The position numbers and the translations under genes are program-made. The notes under the pieces were generated by a model. The model was not told where the DNA came from. It was given only the letters and a program-made list of their open reading frames with translations, and made no database searches. This document shows, one piece after another, positions 1 through 6,633 of a DNA stretch of 9,636 nucleotides (positions are counted from its first letter, which is position 1; each line of letters begins with the position of its first letter). Location: NCBI GenBank assembly GCA_947462515.1, contig CANHPJ010000038.1, positions 1-9,636 on the forward strand. The letters run 5' to 3'. Source of the DNA: Bacteroidota bacterium (GTDB taxonomy: Bacteria; Bacteroidota; Bacteroidia; JACCXN01).

Positions 1-221
1 GGTATAGCTTGTGTAATATCTTTAACAGTGAAGAAATTGAATTCAAGATGCTCCAGCGACTTTCTATGAAAAGAAGCTGATTTTGAAGAGCCATAAATAA
101 TTGGGGTGCAAACCTGGGTCATTCGATTATCCTCGAAGGTTTTTATAATAACTTCGTAACCAATACCGTTTGGGTCACCTATTGAAATCCCTACTTTTAA
201 TTTATCGTCGTGATGATTCAT
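1..221 (-). CDS. pdxA: 4-hydroxythreonine-4-phosphate dehydrogenase PdxA, N-terminal part
   Basis: Partial gene; its start codon is the CAT read on the plus strand at 219-221, and it continues past the left edge after 73 whole codons. The translation opens MNHHDDKLKVGISIGDPNGI and continues with G-Y-E-V-I-I-K-T-F-E-D, then C-T-P-I-I-Y-G-S-S-K. The GDPNGIG motif (residues 15-21) and the following EVIIKTFED/TPIIYGSSK blocks are the N-terminal signature of PdxA, which oxidises 4-phosphohydroxy-L-threonine with NAD(P)+ in the DXP-dependent route to pyridoxal phosphate. The family is about 330-360 residues, so roughly one fifth is visible; the metal-binding histidines lie outside the window. It is divergent from efp across a 207-bp spacer. 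The family call is secure, and function is inferred from the intact N-terminus only. Confidence 0.93.
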   Translation of the reverse strand, partial: MNHHDDKLKVGISIGDPNGIGYEVIIKTFEDNRMTQVCTPIIYGSSKSASFHRKSLEHLEFNFFTVKDITQAI

Positions 222-264
222 TTTTTTGTTTTAAAAAGCTAAATTAACGAATTCATTTGGAATT

Positions 265-290
265 CAAATATTAGCAGGTTCAATCATCAA
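265..290 (-). promoter_or_regulatory. weak candidate pdxA promoter
   Basis: Read on the minus strand, AATATTTG (265-272) is one mismatch from the Bacteroidota -7 element TAnnTTTG. A TTG (288-290) lies 15 bases upstream, which is shorter than the usual spacer. It would start transcription about 40 bases before the pdxA start codon. The short spacer makes this a weak prediction. Confidence 0.22.
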
Positions 291-371
291 TTTTGTGATT
301 ATCTTTAAATGACACATCAAAATTTCAAAATGAAATAAAGACCTTAAATGATTTACTTAATATACAAAAAA

Positions 372-402
372 TTGTCCATATCAATTCGAGTTAATATCTT
401 TC
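372..402 (+). promoter_or_regulatory. candidate efp promoter
   Basis: TTG at 372-374, a 20-base spacer, then TATCTTTC at 395-402, which matches TAnnTTTG except for the last base. Transcription would begin near 407-409, giving a leader of about 20 bases before the efp start at 429. Spacing and position fit the Bacteroidota housekeeping sigma consensus; no other candidate in the spacer is as good. Confidence 0.5.
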
Positions 403-428
403 GCGGCTTAAAACAAACTTTTTAAATC

Positions 429-980
429 ATGGCTACTACATCAGACATTTCAAGAAATTGTTATTTGAGATACAATAACGAGTTAATTCAAGTTTTGGAA
501 TACGATCATATCACACCAGGCAAAGGCAATGCCATATACTCTGTTAAATGCCGTAATGTGGAAACAGGCAAGCAAAGTGAAATAAGATTTCGTTCGGGCG
601 AAAAAATCGAATTAGTTAGAGTAGATGAATTTGAGATGCAATACCTTTATATGGAGGGAGACGATTTAATTTGTATGAATCAGGAGACTTTCGATCAGTT
701 GCCCATTCCAAAACAATTATTTGACGAGAGCCTTAAATTCCTTCAGGAAGGCATGATATTGAGAATTAGATTTGATGAAAACGAAAAACCTTTGGTAGGC
801 TTTTTACCGCAATATGTTGAACTTGAAGTAGTATATACCGAAGAAGGGGTAAAAGGAAAATTACTTAAAGTAGCAGAAGTGACAGGAGATATTAAGATAC
901 AGGTGCCAATATTTGTAAACAAAGGTGATAAACTTAAAATAAACACCGAAAATAACGAATATGTAGAGCGAGTTAAATAA
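429..980 (+). CDS. efp: elongation factor P
   Basis: 183 residues, close to the usual 185-189 for EF-P, which binds ribosomes stalled at polyproline stretches and promotes peptide bond formation in the cytoplasm. The three-domain plan is visible: an N-terminal KOW-like domain (about 1-62), a central OB domain (about 66-125) and a C-terminal OB domain (about 130-183) ending in the family-typical EYVERVK. The tip loop reads TPGKGNA with K32 at the position that is post-translationally modified in many bacteria (K34 in E. coli). The flanks of the loop differ from the E. coli VKPGKGQAF context. ATG at 429 is preferred because it gives the standard MATTSDI start and lies about 20 bases after a good promoter match. 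No Shine-Dalgarno motif is present. No modification enzyme (EpmA, EpmB, EarP, YmfI) is encoded in the window. It converges on the small membrane protein gene at 1035-1274. Confidence 0.95.
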   Translation: MATTSDISRNCYLRYNNELIQVLEYDHITPGKGNAIYSVKCRNVETGKQSEIRFRSGEKIELVRVDEFEMQYLYMEGDDLICMNQETFDQLPIPKQLFDESLKFLQEGMILRIRFDENEKPLVGFLPQYVELEVVYTEEGVKGKLLKVAEVTGDIKIQVPIFVNKGDKLKINTENNEYVERVK

Positions 981-990
981 CCTTAAAAAG

Positions 991-1020
991 AACGAGGCTG
1001 ACTTAAAAATCAGTCTCGTT
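991..1020. terminator. hairpin terminator between efp and the small membrane protein gene
   Basis: An 11-bp stem (991-1001 with 1010-1020, one G-T pair) encloses an 8-base loop between two convergent genes. Read on the minus strand the stem is followed by CTTTTTAAGG, a proper U-tract. On the plus strand the tail is only GTTTGCGTT. It should work best for the minus-strand gene, whose stop lies 14 bases before it, and probably also ends efp transcripts. Confidence 0.72.
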
Positions 1021-1034
1021 TGCGTTAAAGGAAT

Positions 1035-1274
1035 TTATAAACCAAAGAATTTTATTATAAGATTGGATACTATAATGAATATCCAAAAGCCGGCGGTGAA
1101 GGACATTCCTAATTTTAACATTAGAATTGTAAAACCGCTTTTAGCCCATTTATCCCGCTTTGGAATAAAAAAATCGGATATCTTAAATGTTATAAAAAAA
1201 CCGATAACTGCTAATATAAATCCTGCTATTGCTGCCCCGTAACCGATAATTTTTGAAGATAGTAATAGAATCAT
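1035..1274 (-). CDS. small two-helix membrane protein of unknown function
   Basis: 79 residues, not recognised as any named family. Two long hydrophobic segments are visible, about 8-30 (GYGAAIAGFILAVIGFF) and about 47-74 (ending FWIFIIVSNLII), joined by a short basic, polar loop IPKRDKWAKS (37-46). The positive loop suggests an inner-membrane hairpin with the loop in the cytoplasm, which is inference. It is judged a real gene because it has its own transcription unit: a good promoter match at 1299-1330 about 20 bases before the inferred transcript start, and a hairpin with a U-tract just after the stop. It converges on efp and has no operon partner. Nothing in the sequence indicates a substrate or partner. 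Confidence 0.68.
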   Translation of the reverse strand: MILLLSSKIIGYGAAIAGFILAVIGFFITFKISDFFIPKRDKWAKSGFTILMLKLGMSFTAGFWIFIIVSNLIIKFFGL

Positions 1275-1298
1275 ATTTGTTTTTTAGTTTTTAATTAG

Positions 1299-1330
1299 CA
1301 AGGTTAAAATAAAAGGAAAGGCATGCCAAA
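1299..1330 (-). promoter_or_regulatory. promoter of the small membrane protein gene
   Basis: On the minus strand: TTTG (1327-1330), a 20-base spacer, then TAACCTTG (1299-1306), one mismatch from TAnnTTTG. The predicted transcript start near 1294 leaves a leader of about 20 bases before the start codon at 1274, the same geometry as the efp promoter. Confidence 0.52.
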
Positions 1331-1504
1331 ATTAATATTAAATTAAGAAAATCTCCAAGTCAATTTACCCCCCTGTAAGTATTAAAGTCGAGCATGTTAA
1401 AAACTCGCTTCCCTTTTGGTTTTTGATAAGCCGCAGTAAAAAGCTTTACATGCTTTTTCCATAACTTTTAAGATTGATCCTGGATCCTAAATTAACTACT
1501 CGAA
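1331..1504. other. stretch without a supported gene
   Basis: Between the small membrane protein promoter and the tRNA-Gln terminator I find no convincing gene or RNA. The only reading frame with an ATG worth noting is a 21-codon frame on the minus strand at 1397-1462, which has no promoter match and no terminator. A run of six C at about 1368-1373 stands out against the AT-rich background but forms no clear structure. Confidence 0.5.
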
Positions 1505-1544
1505 AAGAAAAACCCCTTGAAATCTATCGATTATCAAGGGGTTT
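1500..1544 (-). terminator. tRNA-Gln terminator
   Basis: An 11-bp perfect stem (1510-1520 with 1534-1544; core AACCCCTTGA) with a 13-base loop, followed on the minus strand by TTTCTTTTCGA. It lies 13 bases beyond the 3' end of the tRNA, as expected for a monocistronic tRNA unit. Confidence 0.82.
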
Positions 1545-1556
1545 AAAAATTAGAAG

Positions 1557-1629
1557 TTGTCCGACTAGGGCTCGAACCTAGACTCTTCTGGACCAAAACC
1601 AGACGTGTTGCCAGTTACACTATCGGACA
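1557..1629 (-). tRNA. tRNA-Gln (anticodon TTG)
   Basis: A 73-base cloverleaf can be folded by hand. The acceptor stem is TGTCCGA/TCGGACA with discriminator A; the D stem is GTGT/ACAC with a loop containing GG. The anticodon stem TCTGG/CCAGA carries loop TTTTGGT, so the anticodon is TTG, which decodes CAA and CAG (glutamine). The T stem is CTAGG/CCTAG with loop TTCGAGC. The 3' CCA is not encoded and must be added by the CCA-adding enzyme. It is transcribed away from the GT117-type gene, from the same 183-bp spacer that holds that gene's promoter. Confidence 0.96.
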
Positions 1630-1742
1630 ATCTATTTGAAAATGATTCTGAAATCAAATTCGGAGGCGAAATTAAATAATTATTTTTATTAATACAATAA
1701 AAAAACATAATAAATTAATGTACCCTTAAATCGAAGCTAATT

Positions 1743-1769
1743 TTGTTTTGAATTATTTTTTTACCTTCG
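1743..1769 (+). promoter_or_regulatory. candidate promoter of the GT117-type gene
   Basis: TTG at 1743-1745 (within TTTTG), a 16-base spacer, then TACCTTCG at 1762-1769, one mismatch from TAnnTTTG. TACCTT(T/C)G is a common form of this element. Transcription would start near 1775, with a leader of about 38 bases before the ATG at 1813. The spacer is slightly short. Confidence 0.45.
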
Positions 1770-1812
1770 CATGTTTTAATATGAAATAAATTTATAAACA
1801 CCTAATTACAAA

Positions 1813-4800
1813 ATGGATAGTAAATATCAAAAGCTCAACATCATTTTTGGCTGGCTAACTTTTGCAATAGCTACTGCGGTTTACCTTCTAACCATTGAGC
1901 CGACTGCAAGTTTTTGGGATTGTGGCGAATACATTGCAACTGCATACAAACTAGAAGTAGGACATCCTCCGGGTGCTCCGTTTTTCCAATTACTTGGCAG
2001 AGCATTCTCTATGTTTGTTGCTCCTGAAAAAGTTGGAATGATGATTAACGCCATGTCCGCTTTATCAAGTTCTTTTACCATATTATTTCTTTTTTGGTCA
2101 ATTACTGCAATCGCAAAAAAATTGGCATTAAAAACAGGTGAATTAACAATAGATAAAATATTTGCGGTTATGGGAAGTGGAATGGTAGGAGCACTCGCTT
2201 ATACCTTTTCTGATTCTTTTTGGTTCTCTGCTGTTGAAGGAGAGGTTTATGCTATGTCTTCATTCTTTACTGCCCTTGTGTTTTGGGCTATCTTAAAATG
2301 GGAAAGCGTTGCAAATGAAAAGCATTCTATTAGATGGATCGTTTTTATTGCCTATATGGTTGGACTTTCAATAGGTGTCCATTTGCTAAACTTACTTGCA
2401 ATTCCAGCTATCGTGTTCATTTATTATTTTAAAAAATATCCAAACCCAACAAGAAAGGGAATAATAATTACCGGTTTTATTTCTGTTGCTGTTTTAGGAA
2501 TTGTTCAAAATGGCATAATTCCAGGAATAGTTAGCCTAGCTGCTAAATTTGAGTTGTTGTTCGTAAATGGACTCGGTCTTCCGTTCAATTCGGGAATGAT
2601 CTTTTATTTCCTGTTAATACTTGGTGGAATTATTTTTGGTTTATATTATACACATCAAAAATCCAAACCAATCCTAAACACTGTTATTCTTAGCTTTTTA
2701 GTTCTGATAATAGGGTATTCTTCCTTTTTTGTTCTTGTTATCAGATCTCAAGCAAATACTCCGATTGACGAAAACAATCCTGAAAACCCCATTAACTTAT
2801 TGGCCTATTTAAATCGTGAACAATATGGTGACTGGCCTTTACTTCGCGGACAATATTATAACGCTCCCGTAGATAATGAAAACCCTTACAAGGACGGAAA
2901 CCCTGTTTATGTAAAAGATGAAACTGCCGGTAAATACATCATATCTGACGACCGCAAAAATTCTGGTTACAACTATGATAAAAAATTTATGACGTTTTTT
3001 CCAAGAATGTATTCCTCTCAACCTAACCACATTTCTGGCTATAAGAGTTGGGGAAATGTAAAAGGTGAACCTGTTAAAACCATTAATAACAGAGGCGAAC
3101 AGGAAACAATTATAAAACCGACCTTTGGAGAAAACCTTACTTTTTTCTTCAGATATCAGGTTGGCTATATGTATCTGCGTTATTTCATGTGGAATTTTGC
3201 CGGTAGACAAAATGATAATCAAGGCCAGAATGGCAATGTAATAGATGGAAACTGGATAAGTGGTATATCTTTTATAGATAATATGAGACTGGGTGACCAA
3301 AGTGTTTTGCCTGAAAGCTTAACTCGAAATAAAGGAATGAATAAATTTTATTTTTTACCTTTAATTTTAGGATTAATTGGTGCTTTTTTCCATTTCAAAA
3401 AAGACCCTTCGGATGCACTGGTTGTTTCGCTATTATTTTTATTTACCGGTTTAGCAATCATAATTTATCTAAACCCAACTCCTTATCAGCCAAGAGAGCG
3501 AGATTATGCCTACGCAGGTTCTTATTATGCTTTTGCTATCTGGATTGGATTGGGAGTGTTCGCCATCTTCGATTTTCTTTCTAAAAAAATGTCTGGCTCG
3601 TTAAGCGCGATTCTAGCGTCAACGGCATGTTTAATTGCAGTTCCTTCATTAATGGCTAAAGAAGGCTGGAATGATCACGACAGATCAGATAGATATACAG
3701 CTAGAGATTTTGCCAAAAACTATTTGAATTCATGCGCTAAAAATGCCATACTTTTTACAAACGGTGATAATGACACTTTCCCTCTATGGTATGTGCAGGA
3801 GGTAGAAGGATATAGAACAGATGTTAGGGTTGTCAACCTAAGCCTTCTTAGCACCGATTGGTATATTGACCAAGTAAAACGTAAGGCTTATGATTCTGAT
3901 GCCGTGCCTTTCTCTCTGAAAGAACCTCAATACAGACAAGGAACCAGAGATTATCTTCCGGTATACGAACAAAAAAACTTGGAAGGGAATGTTGACGTTA
4001 AACAAATCGTTGACTTCATCTCAAGCGATGCTGAGCAGGCAAAAGCTCAACTTCAAGCCGGAAAATCAATCAACTATCTGCCAACAAAAAAATTCAGATT
4101 AATGGTTGATACAAACAAAGTTATCGCAAACGGAACTGTACCTAAAGAATTAGCCGACTCAGTAGTTCCTTATATAGATTGGGAAATAAACAAAAGCTAT
4201 ATTGTTAAAAGTGAAATTATGATCTTAGACCTATTGGCTCATAACAATTGGGAAAGACCAATATACTTTGCAATAACGACCGGAAATGATGCTTATATGG
4301 GACTTGAAAACTATTTCCAACTTGAAGGTCTTGCATACAGATTAGTACCGGTAAAAAACAATATTGCTGATGGCCAAATAGGTAGAATCGATACCAAAAT
4401 AATGTATGATAACCTAATGAATAAATTTGCTTGGGGCGGAATGGAAAATCCAAAAATATGGATGGATGAAAACAACCTGAGAATGACCATGAACTTCCGA
4501 AACAACTTTTACCGTTTAGCAGATGCTTTGTTAAAAGAAGGAAAAAAGAAAGAAGCTAAAGACGTTTTGGAAAGAGGTTTGAAAGTAATGCCGGAATCAA
4601 CTATTCCTTATAACTATTTTGTTTCTCCTTTTGCTGAAGTATATTACAAATTAGGTGAAACCAAAAAGGCAAATGCGCTCATAAACAGAATTGCTGACTT
4701 ATATCTGCAGGATCTGGAATATTATGCCTCTTTGGACAATAGAGCTGCTAAAACCATTCCGGGAGAAATTGAACAAGGAATGAGAATAATTGGTCAAATG

Positions 4801-4932
4801 ATGTATTATTTGAATGCCTTCAATCAAAAAACAGAAATGGAAGCATTGCAAAATAAATTAAAAGGCTTACCTGCGGGAAAAAGTGGTGTCTTTAAGGAGA
4901 ATAAAGCTAAATATCTAAATTTCGGGGTTTAA
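1813..4932 (+). CDS. DUF2723 / glycosyltransferase family 117-type membrane protein
   Basis: 1039 residues, full length for this Bacteroidota family (Pfam DUF2723; also annotated as GT117 or protein O-mannosyltransferase-like). The fold expected is GT-C: a multi-helix membrane part using a lipid-phosphate sugar donor on the periplasmic side. The first helix (about 10-28) leads into FWDCGEY (34-40) and GHPPGAP (50-56), the acidic first-loop motif that in GT-C enzymes holds the catalytic acid (D36/E39 here). Many further hydrophobic helices follow, with a soluble insert at about 315-470, the family motif YQPRERDYAY (558-567), and a C-terminal extracytoplasmic part beginning NGDNDTFP (650-657). 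The end (about 898-965) has TPR-like helices (ALLKEGKKKEAKDVLERGL, then a KLGETKKANAL repeat), possibly for substrate binding. The deacetylase gene follows after 23 bp with no terminator, suggesting an operon. Donor and acceptor are not shown by the sequence; a role in protein O-glycosylation is inferred from family naming. Confidence 0.88.
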   Translation: MDSKYQKLNIIFGWLTFAIATAVYLLTIEPTASFWDCGEYIATAYKLEVGHPPGAPFFQLLGRAFSMFVAPEKVGMMINAMSALSSSFTILFLFWSITAIAKKLALKTGELTIDKIFAVMGSGMVGALAYTFSDSFWFSAVEGEVYAMSSFFTALVFWAILKWESVANEKHSIRWIVFIAYMVGLSIGVHLLNLLAIPAIVFIYYFKKYPNPTRKGIIITGFISVAVLGIVQNGIIPGIVSLAAKFELLFVNGLGLPFNSGMIFYFLLILGGIIFGLYYTHQKSKPILNTVILSFLVLIIGYSSFFVLVIRSQANTPIDENNPENPINLLAYLNREQYGDWPLLRGQYYNAPVDNENPYKDGNPVYVKDETAGKYIISDDRKNSGYNYDKKFMTFFPRMYSSQPNHISGYKSWGNVKGEPVKTINNRGEQETIIKPTFGENLTFFFRYQVGYMYLRYFMWNFAGRQNDNQGQNGNVIDGNWISGISFIDNMRLGDQSVLPESLTRNKGMNKFYFLPLILGLIGAFFHFKKDPSDALVVSLLFLFTGLAIIIYLNPTPYQPRERDYAYAGSYYAFAIWIGLGVFAIFDFLSKKMSGSLSAILASTACLIAVPSLMAKEGWNDHDRSDRYTARDFAKNYLNSCAKNAILFTNGDNDTFPLWYVQEVEGYRTDVRVVNLSLLSTDWYIDQVKRKAYDSDAVPFSLKEPQYRQGTRDYLPVYEQKNLEGNVDVKQIVDFISSDAEQAKAQLQAGKSINYLPTKKFRLMVDTNKVIANGTVPKELADSVVPYIDWEINKSYIVKSEIMILDLLAHNNWERPIYFAITTGNDAYMGLENYFQLEGLAYRLVPVKNNIADGQIGRIDTKIMYDNLMNKFAWGGMENPKIWMDENNLRMTMNFRNNFYRLADALLKEGKKKEAKDVLERGLKVMPESTIPYNYFVSPFAEVYYKLGETKKANALINRIADLYLQDLEYYASLDNRAAKTIPGEIEQGMRIIGQMMYYLNAFNQKTEMEALQNKLKGLPAGKSGVFKENKAKYLNFGV

Positions 4933-4955
4933 TAGCCTTTATCTTTTTAAATAAA

Positions 4956-5576
4956 ATGAGAGTTGTAAAACCTCCATATCTGTTAAGGAAAATTTTTCCG
5001 AGACTTATATGGAGGTTTTCTGTTAAAGAAAAAATTGTTTTTTTATCTTTTGACGACGGACCGATACCTGAGCTAACCCCTTGGGTTTTAGATACCCTAA
5101 AGCTTTATGATGCAAAAGCTACCTTTTTTTGTGTTGGGGAAAATGTTTTAAAAAATCGAGAAATCTTTAATAGAATTGTTAATGAGGGGCATGCCGTTGG
5201 AAACCACACTTACAATCATTTAAACGGCTGGAAAACAGAAAACAAGATGTACTTTGAAAACATAGAAAAATGTGATCAGTTAACCCAAAGTAAGCTTTTT
5301 CGTCCTCCTTATGGTAAAATAAAACGTTCTCAATTATATTCTAAATTTTTAACTAATCATTTCAAAGTTATTTTATGGGATATACTTTCCTATGATTTCG
5401 ATAAAAATATAACGCCCGAAAAATGTGTCTCTAACGTACTTTCGAATGTTAAACCAGGATCAATAATTGTGTTTCACGACAATGTAAAGGCCGAGAAGAA
5501 CCTAAAACACACGCTTCCTAGAGTACTGGAAAAACTATCTTCCGAGGGATTTAGGTTTGATATAATAAGAATTTAA
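4956..5576 (+). CDS. polysaccharide deacetylase (NodB homology, CE4)
   Basis: 206 residues, close to the minimal NodB catalytic domain. All five CE4 motifs are visible: SFDDGP (31-36, catalytic base and metal-binding aspartates D33/D34), NHTYNH with metal ligands H84 and H88, RPPYG (116-120), WDILSYDFD (141-149) and FHD (173-175, H174). These are metal-dependent hydrolases that remove acetyl groups from N- or O-acetylated sugars. The N-terminus (MRVVKPPYLLRKIFPRLIWR) is basic and lacks a convincing signal peptide, so the protein may act in the cytoplasm or on the inner membrane face, on a precursor rather than on finished wall or capsule; that is inference. It begins 23 bp after the GT117-type gene and probably shares its transcript. 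The substrate is unknown; peptidoglycan, a lipid-linked glycan and an O-glycan intermediate all remain possible. No missing key residue. Confidence 0.92.
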   Translation: MRVVKPPYLLRKIFPRLIWRFSVKEKIVFLSFDDGPIPELTPWVLDTLKLYDAKATFFCVGENVLKNREIFNRIVNEGHAVGNHTYNHLNGWKTENKMYFENIEKCDQLTQSKLFRPPYGKIKRSQLYSKFLTNHFKVILWDILSYDFDKNITPEKCVSNVLSNVKPGSIIVFHDNVKAEKNLKHTLPRVLEKLSSEGFRFDIIRI

Positions 5577-5751
5577 TACTTGTAATTTAAGTTATTTGCC
5601 CTTTGTATCTTTTATTCAAAATTTATGGCTTGTGAATGTTTATTTAACATATTGCACACCAATAATAAAGTTTGTAAATTGGATCTTGATTTTTTTTTAA
5701 TTATAATCTAAATATCCATTTTTTATTCAACTGGAACATATCAATTAACAA
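5577..5751 (+). other. intergenic spacer before the methyltransferase gene
   Basis: 175 bp of very AT-rich sequence, including a run of nine or more T near 5690-5698. No hairpin terminator for the deacetylase is evident and no promoter of standard spacing is clear, so whether the methyltransferase is in the same transcript cannot be decided from sequence. The best promoter-like pair (TTG 5580-5582, TATCTTTT 5606-5613) has a long 23-base spacer and lies 140 bases before the gene. Confidence 0.4.
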
Positions 5752-6540
5752 ATGAAAATTTTACAGACCGCAGAAAGGGTTTCCGACAAAGATTTATCAG
5801 ACAATTATATCTATCAACGATCTTTATTTGCATATGAAGAAGCGGCTAAACTTGTTTCTGGCGATGTTCTAGAAATAGGAACCGGCAGCGGATATGGAAT
5901 AGAAATAATTAGTCCTAAAACAAACAAGTTTATTACAGTTGATAAATTTGAAAATGAAAATTTAAAGCACCTAAAAGAAAAATTCAACAATTTGGTTTTT
6001 ATCAAAACCAACGTGCCTCCATTGACTGGCATTGCTGATAATTCTGTTGATTATGTAATTACTTTTCAGGTAATTGAACATATACAAAATGATAAAGAAT
6101 TTGTAAAAGAAATCTACCGGGTGTTGAAGAATAAAGGAAAATTAATTGTTACTACGCCTAACATTAAAATGTCCTTAACCAGAAATCCATGGCACATAAG
6201 AGAATATACCATAAAACAATTAGATGACTTGTTGATGAATTATTTTCAGTCGGTTGAAAAGTTAGGTGTTTATGGAAATGAAAAAGTGATGAAACACTAT
6301 GACAAAAACAAAGAGTCTGTAAAGAAATTTACGCGTTTCGACGTATTAAATTTGCAATATTTACTTCCTAGACAATTATTACAAATTCCTTATGACATAT
6401 TAAATAGGATAAACAGAAAAAAACTAATGCAATCCAGTGGCTCATTGGTTTCCGACATTAAACTGGAGGACTATTTCATTGATAAAGCAAATGATAACTG
6501 TCTAGACCTGTTTTATTGCGCCGAAAAAATCACCTTATAA
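5752..6540 (+). CDS. class I SAM-dependent methyltransferase
   Basis: 262 residues. The N-terminal half is a Rossmann-type methyltransferase domain (Methyltransf_11 / UbiE-like): motif I VLEIGTGSGYG (39-49) binds SAM, D64 in ITVDKF is the motif II acid that contacts the ribose, NSVDYVITFQVIEHI (97-111) is motif III/post-I, and GKLIVTTPN (129-137) is the late strand. After about residue 140 the protein continues for some 120 residues that I do not recognise, with WHIREYT (about 146-152) and a basic stretch around 185-225. The WHIREYT-type continuation occurs in methyltransferases found in glycan and LPS clusters, but the substrate cannot be read from the sequence. It follows the GT117-type and deacetylase genes on the same strand after a 175-bp gap, so a link with envelope glycans is plausible but not shown. 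Start ATG 5752 lies just before the first conserved residues; no Shine-Dalgarno motif. Confidence 0.85.
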   Translation: MKILQTAERVSDKDLSDNYIYQRSLFAYEEAAKLVSGDVLEIGTGSGYGIEIISPKTNKFITVDKFENENLKHLKEKFNNLVFIKTNVPPLTGIADNSVDYVITFQVIEHIQNDKEFVKEIYRVLKNKGKLIVTTPNIKMSLTRNPWHIREYTIKQLDDLLMNYFQSVEKLGVYGNEKVMKHYDKNKESVKKFTRFDVLNLQYLLPRQLLQIPYDILNRINRKKLMQSSGSLVSDIKLEDYFIDKANDNCLDLFYCAEKITL

Positions 6541-6556
6541 CACTCAAAATGTTTGA

Positions 6557-6599
6557 TAAATAAGAAAACCCGAAACAATGTTTCGGGTTTTCTTATTTA
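6557..6599. terminator. bidirectional terminator, 20-bp perfect hairpin
   Basis: Perfect inverted repeat 6557-6576 / 6580-6599 with a 3-base AAT loop, between the convergent methyltransferase and response regulator genes. The core CCCGAAAC/GTTTCGGG is GC-rich and is followed in either direction by a T-rich arm (TTTTCTTATTTA), so it has terminator geometry on both strands. Confidence 0.9.
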
Positions 6600-6633
6600 A
6601 GGATGATTCAATCTATGAATAGCTCAATAATGA

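Noticed and set aside
743..946. 67-codon minus-strand frame inside efp
   Set aside because: Antisense shadow of the conserved EF-P coding region; composition is low-complexity S/T/P-rich as expected for a shadow.
1397..1462. 21-codon minus-strand frame (MEKACKAFYCGLSKTKREAS...) between the tRNA terminator and the small membrane protein gene
   Set aside because: No promoter match, no terminator, very short, and it lies in an otherwise empty stretch; no evidence of selection can be seen from one sequence.
1630..1680. Promoter for tRNA-Gln on the minus strand
   Set aside because: Only a TTTG core (in CGAATTTG) is present with two mismatches in the rest of the -7 element and no TTG at the right distance, so I could not support a site.
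2839..3300. 153-codon minus-strand open frame inside the GT117-type gene
   Set aside because: It lies wholly antisense to a well-supported gene with conserved family motifs and has no recognisable protein features; it is a shadow frame.
5580..5613. Possible methyltransferase promoter, TTG then TATCTTTT
   Set aside because: The 23-base spacer is at or beyond the usual range and it would leave a leader of about 140 bases; the region is so AT-rich that such matches occur by chance.
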